64,000 nt of DNA from Piscicola geometra (taxonomy: Eukaryota; Annelida; Clitellata; Hirudinida; Piscicolidae), in assembly GCA_943735955.1 (NCBI GenBank), contig OX030959.1:9449915-9513914 (forward strand), read 5' to 3'. The notes beneath the pieces are model-generated. The model worked only from the letters and a program-made list of their open reading frames with translations, ran no database searches and was not told the origin of the DNA. Both the position numbers and the translations under genes were made by a program. Shown here piece after piece: positions 1 through 10,300 of the stretch (its first letter is position 1; each line of letters begins with the position of its first letter).

Positions 1-247
1 TAGGTAGACATTCCTAGACCACTGCGCACGCTACAGTTCCAATCTTCGTTCCAAGCCCTGGAACAGGGAGTCAAGTTAGTTATAGCGCCAACAACCCGCT
101 TTCGCCTCTTCAGCATTTAGCATTATCCATGGAGTGCCACGAGGAGACATGCTGTTGGACTTTGGAACAGAGCCTGCAACGCAGGTCGACCTTTCATCAG
201 TTTTTCTTGGGGAAACCCCGGACCAGGAGGGAACCCACTGAGAGTCT
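1..247. other. Unique left-edge sequence, possible upstream exon scrap
   Basis: Non-repetitive sequence before the first tandem array. A pyrimidine-rich 3' splice site (CGCTTTCGCCTCTTCAG) ends at 113. After it, one + frame stays open to 238 with protein-like codons (it contains GDMLLDFGTEPATQ), and CAG/GTCGAC at 184 or TCA/GTTTTT at 199 could serve as donors. This may be a further WDR81 exon, because the next exon is about 2.3 kb downstream on the same strand, but I recognise no family motif and other frames are partly open too. Confidence 0.25.
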
Positions 248-2456
248 TGCTCCACTATAACACTTGCTCCACAATAACACTTGCTCCACAATAACACTTG
301 CTCCACAATAACACTTGCTCCACAATAACACTTGCTCCACAATAACACTTGTTCCACAATAACACTTGCTCCACAATAACACTTGCTCCACAATAACACT
401 TGCTCCACAATAACACTTGCTCCACAATAACACTTGCTCCACAATAACACTTGCTCCACAATAACACTTGCTCCACAATAACACTTGCTCCACAATAACA
501 CTTGCTCCACAATAACACTTGCTCCACAATAACACTTGCTCCACAATAACACTTGCTCCACAATAACACTTGCTCCACAATAACACTTGCTCCACAATAA
601 CACTTGCTCCACAATAACACTTGCTCCACAATAACACTTGCTCCACAATAACACTTGCTCCACAATAACACTTGCTCCACAATAACACTTGCTCCACAAT
701 AACACTTGTTCCACAATAACACTTGCTCCACAATAACACTTGCTCCACAATAACACTTGCTCCACAATAACACTTGCTCCACAATAACACTTGCTCCACA
801 ATAACACTTGCTCCACAATAACACTTGCTCCACAATAACACTTGCTCCACAATAACACTTGCTCCACAATAACACTTGCTCCACAATAACACTTGTTCCA
901 CAATAACACTTGCTCCACAATAACACTTGCTCTACAATAACACTTGCTCCACAATAACACTTGCTCCACAATAACACTTGCTCCACAATAACACTTGCTT
1001 CACAATAACATTTGCCTCACAATAACACTTGCTCCACAATAACACTTGCTCCACAATAACACTTGCTCCACAATAACACTTGCTCCACAATAACACTTGC
1101 TCCACAATAACACTTGCTCCACAATAACACTTGCTCCACAATAACACTTGCTCCACAACAACACTTGCTCCACAATAACACTTGCTCCACAATAACACTT
1201 GCTCCACAACAACACTTGCTCCACAATAACACTTGCTCCACAATAACACTTGCTCCACAATAACACTTGCTCCACAATAACACTTGCTCCACAATAACAC
1301 TTGCTCCACAATAACACTTGCTCCACAATAACACTTGCTCCACAATAACACTTGCTCCACAATAACACTTGCTTCACAATAACATTTGCTTCACAATAAC
1401 ATTTGCTTCACAATAACACTTGCTCCACAATAACACTTGCTCCACAATAACACTTGCTCCACAATAACACTTGCTCCACAATAACACTTGCTCCACAATA
1501 ACACTTGCTCCACAATAACACTTGCTCCACAATAACACTTGCTCCACAATAACACTTGCTTCACAATAACATTTGCTCCACAATAACACTTGCTCCACAA
1601 TAACACTTGCTCCACAATAACACTTGCTCCACAATAACACTTGCTTCACAATAACACTTGCTCCACATTAACACTTGCTCCACAATAACACTTGCTCCAC
1701 AATAACACTTGCTCCACAATAACACTTGCTCCACAATAACACTTGCTCCACAATAACACTTGCTCCACAATAACACTTGCTCCACAATAACACTTGCTCC
1801 ACAATAACACTTGCTCCACAATAACACTTGCTCCACAATAACACTTGCTTCACAATAACACTTGCTCCACATTAACACTTGCTCCACAATAACACTTGCT
1901 CCACATTAACACTTGCTCCACAATAACACTTGCTCCACAATAACACTTGCTCCACAATAACACTTGCTCCACAATAACACTTGCTCCACAATAACACTTG
2001 CTCCACAATAACACTTGCTTCACAATAACATTTGCCTCTCAATAACACTTGCTCCACAATAACACTTGCTCCACAATAACACTTGCTCCACAATAACACT
2101 TGCTCCACAAAAACACTTGCTCCACAATAACACTTGCTCCACAATAACACTTGCTCCACAATAACACTTGCTCCACAATAACACTTGCTCCACAATAACA
2201 CTTGCTCCACAATAACACTTGCTCCACAATAACACTTGCTTCACAATAACATTTGCTCCACAATAACACTTGCTCCACAATAACACTTGCTCCACAATAA
2301 CACTTGCTTCACAATAACACTTGCTCCACAATAACACTTGCTCCACAATAACACTTGCTCCACAATAACACTTGCTCCACAATAACACTTGCTCCACAAT
2401 AACACTTGCTCCACAATAACACTTGCTCCACAATAACACTTGCTCCACAATAACAC
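248..2456. repeat. 17-bp minisatellite, about 130 copies
   Basis: Tandem unit CTCCACAATAACACTTG. Copies are nearly identical; scattered variants are TTCACAATAACATTTG, CTCCACAACAACACTTG and CTCCACATTAACACTTG. The + strand unit holds no AG and no GT and is poor in G. The array lies upstream of the first confident WDR81 exon, so it is probably intronic. Because 17 is not a multiple of 3, overlapping Cys/Val/Leu-rich frames stay open on the minus strand; these are artefacts. Confidence 0.95.
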
Positions 2457-2495
2457 CGTTACCACACAACAACACCACCACGATCACCACCACAG

Positions 2496-2604
2496 CACCA
2501 CCTCCAACGGACGAGAGAACACTAGCCTTGCAGGATCTCGCGAGCACCTACGACCGGCCATACGCCCACCTCACTTACGTCTTCTTCTGCAAACTCACTG
2601 GAGG
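2496..2604 (+). CDS. WDR81: WDR81 exon a
   Basis: Encodes [20 protein letters not shown] and FFCKLTGG. The acceptor CACCACAG ends at 2495 (an alternative AG at 2514-2515 would start the exon at 2516). The donor GAGG/GTTGGT leaves phase 2, which fits the next exon. The pattern LQ..A..Y.PYA.L.Y..F..L.GG resembles the region before the WD40 part of WDR81 as I recall it. The 17-bp array ends 39 nt upstream. Confidence 0.6.
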
Positions 2605-4807
2605 GTTGGTGCTGTTACCTCGGATCTCTTGAACTATTCTATTTTCATTCATGTTGTTAACAATTTATCTATTTGTTTTATAGTTTAAAAATTGAATTTT
2701 AAATAGTTTAAAAATTGAATTTTAAATAGTTTAAAAATTGAATTTTAAATAGTTTAAAAATTGAATTTTAAATAGTTTAAAAATTGAATTTTAAATAGTT
2801 TAAAAATTGAATTTTAAATAGTTTAAAAATTGAATTTTAAATAGTTTAAAAATTGAATTTTAAATAGTTTAAAAATTGAATTTTAAATAGTTTAAAAATT
2901 GAATTTTAAATAGTTTAAAAATTGAATTTTAAATAGTTTAAAAATTGAATTTTAAATAGTTTCAAAATTGAATTTTAAATAGTTTAAAAATTGAATTTTA
3001 AATAGTTTAAAAATTGAATTTTAAATAGTTTAAAAATTGAATTTTAAATAGTTTAAAAATTGAATTTTAAATAGTTTAAAAATTGAATTTTAAATAGTTT
3101 AAAAATTGAATTTTAAATAGTTTAAAAATTGAATTTTAAATAGTTTAAAAATTGAATTTTAAATAGTTTAAAAATTGAATTTTAAATAGTTTAAAAATTG
3201 AATTTTAAATAGTTTAAAAATTGAATTTTAAATAGTTTAAAAATTGAATTTTAAATAGTTTAAAAATTGAATTTTAAATAGTTTAAAAATTGAATTTTAA
3301 ATAGTTTAAAAATTGAATTTTAAATAGTTTAAAAATTGAATTTTAAATAGTTTAAAAATTGAATTTTAAATAGTTTAAAAATTGAATTTTAAATAGTTTA
3401 AAAATTGAATTTTAAATAGTTTAAAAATTGAATTTTAAATAGTTTAAAAATTGAATTTTAAATAGTTTAAAAATTGAATTTTAAATAGTTTAAAAATTGA
3501 ATTTTAAATAGTTTAAAAATTGAATTTTAAATAGTTTAAAAATTGAATTTTAAATAGTTTAAAAATTGAATTTTAAATAGTTTAAAAATTGAATTTTAAA
3601 TAGTTTAAAAATTGAATTTTAAATAGTTTAAAAATTGAATTTTAAATAGTTTAAAAATTGAATTTTAAATAGTTTAAAAATTGAATTTTAAATAGTTTAA
3701 AAATTGAATTTTAAATAGTTTAAAAATTGAATTTTAAATAGTTTAAAAATTGAATTTTAAATAGTTTAAAAATTGAATTTTAAATAGTTTAAAAATTGAA
3801 TTTTAAATAGTTTAAAAATTGAATTTTAAATAGTTTAAAAATTGAATTTTAAATAGTTTAAAAATTGAATTTTAAATAGTTTAAAAATTGAATTTTAAAT
3901 AGTTTAAAATTGAATTTTAAATAGTTTAAAAATTGAATTTTAAATAGTTTAAAAATTGAATTTTAAATAGTTTAAAAATTGAATTTTAAATAGTTTAAAA
4001 ATTGAATTTTAAATAGTTTAAAAATTGAATTTTAAATAGTTTAAAAATTGAATTTTAAATAGTTTAAAAATTGAATTTTAAATAGTTTAAAAATCGAATT
4101 TTAAATAGTTTAAAAATTGAATTTTAAATAGTTTAAAAATTGAATTTTAAATAGTTTAAAAATTGAATTTTAAATAGTTTAAAATTGAATTTTAAATAGT
4201 TTAAAAATTGAATTTTAAATAGTTTAAAAATTGAATTTTAAATAGTTTAAAAATTGAATTTTAAATAGTTTAAAAATTGAATTTTAAATAGTTTAAAAAT
4301 TGAATTTTAAATAGTTTAAAAATTGAATTTTAAATAGTTTAAAAATTGAATTTTAAATAGTTTAAAAATTGAATTTTAAATAGTTTAAAAATTGAATTTT
4401 AAATAGTTTAAAAATTGAATTTTAAATAGTTTAAAAATTGAATTTTAAATAGTTTAAAAATCGAATTTTAAATAGTTTAAAAATTGAATTTTAAATAGTT
4501 TAAAAATTGAATTTTAAATAGTTTAAAAATTGAATTTTAAATAGTTTAAAAATTGAATTTTAAATAGTTTAAAAATTGAATTTTAAATAGTTTAAAAATT
4601 GAATTTTAAATAGTTTAAAAATTGAATTTTAAATAGTTTAAAAATTGAATTTTAAATAGTTTAAAAATTGAATTTTAAATAGTTTAAAAATTGAATTTTA
4701 AATAGTTTAAAAATTGAATTTTAAATAGTTTAAAAATTGAATTTTAAATAGTTTATATTGAGTAAGAAACATTTTATACCTTATTATTTTGCTTCTACAC
4801 ACACACA

Positions 4808-4846
<39 letters not shown>

Positions 4847-4878
4847 ACACACAAACACACAAACATACAATCACACAA

Positions 4879-4955
<77 letters not shown>

Positions 4956-5023
4956 TACACACAAACACACATTCACACAAACACACACACACACACACGT
5001 ACACGTACATACACACACGTACA

Positions 5024-5059
<36 letters not shown>

Positions 5060-7212
5060 TACATACATACATACACACAGACAAAAATACACACACACAC
5101 AAAAGCATCTTCATGGAGAGGGTGCTGGAGGAGCACGATTTTGTGAGGCAGTTGTCTGCCGATTACGACGAGGAGAGGAAGAATGTGGTGGTGATGGAGG
5201 GAGGAGAAGAGGGGAAGGAGGAGGAAGATGAGGGAATAGGAGTGGTTAGGGATGATGTTGGAAAAGTTCATCAACCACCCCAACAACGAAGCCAACTCCA
5301 ACAAGAACCTGTCCAACCACTACAACAGCAACCTGCACTACACTCATTCCTCAAACACCCTCTGGCTCTCCTAAGGAGCAAACGATTCGCTAGGGTCTTT
5401 TCCGGTTTGCATTGCATACCCTGTGCATTTAATCAGTCAGACAGCTCATTTAGACCTTAAAGTCGATAAGAACCCACGAAATAGTTCTAAGTACTACAGG
5501 AATTTGATCAGTTAGACAGATCATCTTGAACTTAAAACTAAAAATAATCATGAACTAGTTGAAAGTACTGGATAAATCAATGCGTATCAAATCTCCTCCT
5601 ACAGAATCGGACGTGCAAAGACAGACGAGACAGGGCCTTCAGCCGGTCGCCTCCGCTGGCAAGCTCTCAACTCCTCCTGCCCATGATGGCCTCCCTGACA
5701 ACAAGAAAGCACCAAAGAATAAAGATGGAAAAGAAATCTCAAAACACGATGCCAGAAATGACAGTGATGATGGCGATGATGACGAGGAGGAGGATGAGAA
5801 GGAAGAGGAGGAGTATGATAATGTGTCGATTGAGGGTAACAAGATCGTGGTGCGGTCCTTGTCAGCTCTGGTGGGCAAGGTAGGAGGAGGAGGAGGAGGG
5901 GTGAGGAAGAAGGGCAGGCAGGCGGCCAGTTGTGGTGCTGAAGTGCCTGCTGGGGTCAGCACTGAAGGGTGAGTGAGGCAGCAGGCTTAGAGTTGTAAAA
6001 GTTTTTCAACTTTATGCTTATTCGCTTATAGAAATACACGGTCAAAGTGGTCTGGAAGCTCGTTTGTGATTATACGTTTCTATAATAATGCTCGTCAGTA
6101 TTTTTATCCCAACTTTAATATCGATCATTGAAATGAAGGACCAATGAGAGTGGGTCTATGAGGCATCTGAAAGGCGATTGGCTGGCCTATTGGGAGCACG
6201 AGGTGGGCTTGAGTACGCACCAAGAGGAGTTCAACGTGAAGCAGATGAAGCTGCAGGTCTTTAAGGGTGAGTCGTGCATCCTTTCAGATCCACTACTCCT
6301 CGCCACCAATCCCTTACAACCACTACACCACACCACTCCTATTAACCAGCCTCTCACAACCACTCTTGCACCACCATTCCCTTACAACCACTCTTGCACC
6401 ACCATTCCCTCACAACCACTCTTCGTCATGAACCTCTCATGACCACTACAACAAACCACTCTCAACACCACCCACAAAAGGACCCACCATTCTACCCACC
6501 AAACTTCAGCAACCAACATTCACACCACTTACACCACTCACTAGACCACACTATCCCACCTCAAACCACCCAGCCCATCCCACTATCCCACCTCAAACCA
6601 CCCAGCCCATCCCACTCAACCCATAAAACTCATTACATCATTCATCCCACACCACCAACCACACTACCAACCACACCACCACACCACCAACCACACCACC
6701 AAACCACCAACCACACCACCAACCACACCACCAACCACACCACCAACCACACCACCAACCACACCACCAAACCACCAACTACACCACCAACCACACCACC
6801 AACCACACTACCAACCACACCACCAACCACACCACCAACCACACCACCACACCAGGACACACCTCAGCTGTCAGGAGCATAGTCGCTCTTGAGAGTGAGG
6901 CCTCCTTCTTGAGCGCCAGCAAGGACAAGACCATCAAGTTGTGGCGTCTTGCCAACCATGGGGCAGGAGATTCTGAGTTGGTTGCCACGATGATGATGAT
7001 GATGATGATGATGAAGATGATGATGGTGGTGGTGGTGATGATGGGGATGGTGGTGATGATGATGGTGGTGGGGGTGGGGGTGGTGGTGGTGATGATGATG
7101 ATAATGATGATGGTGATCTTTGAGGGGTTGTATGATTGGGAGATTTGATAAAATGAAAATAGATGTAGGATATGTTTCTTTCATATACACACATGCGCAC
7201 AAAAATATACAA

Positions 7213-7260
<48 letters not shown>

Positions 7261-7276
7261 ACAAACACACACACAA

Positions 7277-7317
<41 letters not shown>

Positions 7318-10300
7318 AACACACACAGGACGGCATGCGAGGGCACATACAGGGGGCACCGGAAAGGACTGGTGTGCATGGCGATGCTGCACGGAAGGGG
7401 CATGCTCGTATCGTCTGACCTCAGCATCCACGTGAGTCTGCAGACGTCAAGCGCTATATCAATTGATTCCCACCTCTCTATTCAGGGCTGTTTCACACCC
7501 CATCTACGTGCAGTTTCTGAATTATTATGATTGTTAAGCTCTAAGGTCGGTCAATATAGATTGGTTTATGCCAGAAAAATGGCGGTGATACAATGCCCTC
7601 CCCAATCCCTCACCGACCTCCACCGTTCAGTTGTGGGACCCTCACAGACTGAGTCTGGTGCGCAAGTGGGAGGGCCAACGAGCACCACCGACGACGCACC
7701 TATCGTCGCTGCCTCCTGACCACGCCTGCTTCGCTGCAGCTTCGAGTCTCGACACCGTCATCAGGCTAGAGGGGGTGTGATGTTCTTGGATGGCGGTGGT
7801 GGGGATGGTAGTGATGATGTGTCGTGATATACTATTATTAATTATTAATTATATTTTGATAATGATTATTATTATTAATATTATTTATTATTATTATTAT
7901 TTATTATTATTCTTTATTATTATTATTATTATTTTATTTATTTATTATTTATTATTATTATTATTATTAATATTACTATTTTCCTATTTATTTTAATATA
8001 CTAATATTATTATTATATGTATTGTCTCGTGGTTCCGATGGAGTTGAATGAATGAGTTCGGGTTTGCAATGTAGGAAGCCACCACAGGTTTGTCGACGTG
8101 AGATCGCAGAAGTTGAGTCACCAATTCAAGACGTCTGTTGCCTCAACTGGTGAGCTTGCTTGCTTTCCTTCTTTCACCATCGTTACTTTTCTGCTCTCTC
8201 ACTCTCCTTTTTTTATTCCTACAACCTTTTTCTATGTTTTTTTACCATGACCACTATCACCATCTCCAAAACTACTACTAATACCACTATCACCACCTCC
8301 AAAACTACTACTAACACCACTATCACCACCTCCAAAACAAATACTAACATCTCTACCACACCACAACAACTATCACTGCCACCATCACAACTACAACAAC
8401 CAAACTTACACTTGCACCAGAACCACCATGCAACCACTTCCATGCAACCACTCCCATGCAACCACTTCCATGCAACCACTCCCATGCAACCACTCCCATG
8501 CAACCACTCCCATGCAACCACTCCCATGCCAACCACTCCCATGCAACCACTTCCATGCAACCACTCCCATGCAACCACTCCCATGCAACCACTCCCATGC
8601 AACCACTTCCATGCAAACACTCCCATGCAACCACTCCCATGCAACCACTCCCATGCCAACCACTCCCATGCAACCACTTCCATGCAACCACTCCCATGCA
8701 ACCACTCCCATGCAACCACTCCCATGCAAACACTCCCTTGCAACCACTCCCATGCAACCACTTCCATGCAACCACTCCCATGCAACCACTCCCATGCCAA
8801 CCACTCCCATGCAACCACTTCCATGCCAACCACTCCCATGCCAACCACTCCCATGCAACCACTCCCATGCAAACACTCCCATGCAACCACTTCCATGCAA
8901 CCACTCCCATGCAACCACTCCCATGCCAACCACTCCCATGCAACCACTTCCATGCCAACCACTCCCATGCAACCACTCCCATGCAACCACTCCCATGCAA
9001 CCACTCCCATGCAACCACTCCCATGCAACCACTCCCATGCAAACACTCCCATGCAAACCTCCCCATGCAACCACTCCCATGCAAACACTCCCATGCAACC
9101 ACTTCCATGCAACCACTCCCATGCAACCACTTCCATGCAACCACTCCCATGCAACCACTCCCATGCAACAACTCCCATGCAACCACTCCCATGCAACCAC
9201 TCCCATGCAACCACTCCCATGCAACCACTTCCATGCAACCACTTCCATGCAAACACTCCCATGCAACCACTCCCATGCAACCACTTCCATGCAACCACTC
9301 CCATGCAACCACTCCCATGCAACCACTCCCATGCAACCACTCCCATGCCAACCACTCCCATGCCAACCACTCCCATGCAACCACTCCCTTGCAACCACTC
9401 CCATGCATCGCCACACCAACGCACAGGCCAAGTGAAGAGCTTAGCGGTCGGCGACGACGGCTTGCACATGGCGGTCGCCTTCAGCACTGGCTTCGTGTCG
9501 ACGTTGGACGTGCGCACTGGTGCCTGTGTCGCCTCCTGGAAGGCCCACGAGGGCGAGGTTCACGAGGTGCCTCTTGCTCATTATTCTATTATTTTAATGT
9601 TGTATTTCTTTTTATTGTTGTTCTTAATATTATTATTAATATTATTTCCAGAATTTACGATCTGTGTTTTCACTTTAACTCACTGACCGAGTAACCCATC
9701 AACCCTGTGACTGATTCATCATCCCTCCTATCCACTTAACCACTGACCACCACCCACCATCCTTCCCACCCACCCACCATCCTTCCCACCCACCCACCAT
9801 CCTTCCCACCCACCCACCATCCTTCCCACCCACCCACCATCCTTCCCACCCACCCACCATCCTTCCCACCCACCCACCATCGTTCCCACCCACCCACCAT
9901 CCTTCCCACTCACCCACCATCCTTCCCACCCACCCACCATCCTTTCCACCCACCCACCATCCTTCCCACCCACCCACCATCCTTTCTACCCACCCACCAT
10001 CGTTCCCACCCACTCACCATCCTTCCCATCCACCCACCATCCAACCCACCCACCCACCATCCTTCCCACCCACCCACCATCCAACCCACCCACCCACCAT
10101 CTTTTCTACCCACCCACCATCCTTCCCACCCACCCACCATCCTTCCCACCCACCCACCATCCAACCCACCCACCCACCATCCTTCCCACCCACCCACCAT
10201 CCAACCCACCCACCCACCATCCTTTCTACCCACCCACCATCCTTCCCACCCACCCACCATCCTTCCCACCCACCCACCATCCAACCCACCCACCTACCAT

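Noticed and set aside
248..2456. CRISPR-like regular direct repeats
   Set aside because: The repeats are head-to-tail with no unique spacers, and the genome is eukaryotic; this is a minisatellite.
4796..5103. His-Thr-rich peptide upstream of the WDR81 exon at 5106
   Set aside because: It is the CA repeat read in frame; the true exon starts after the acceptor at 5105, supported by phase with both neighbours.
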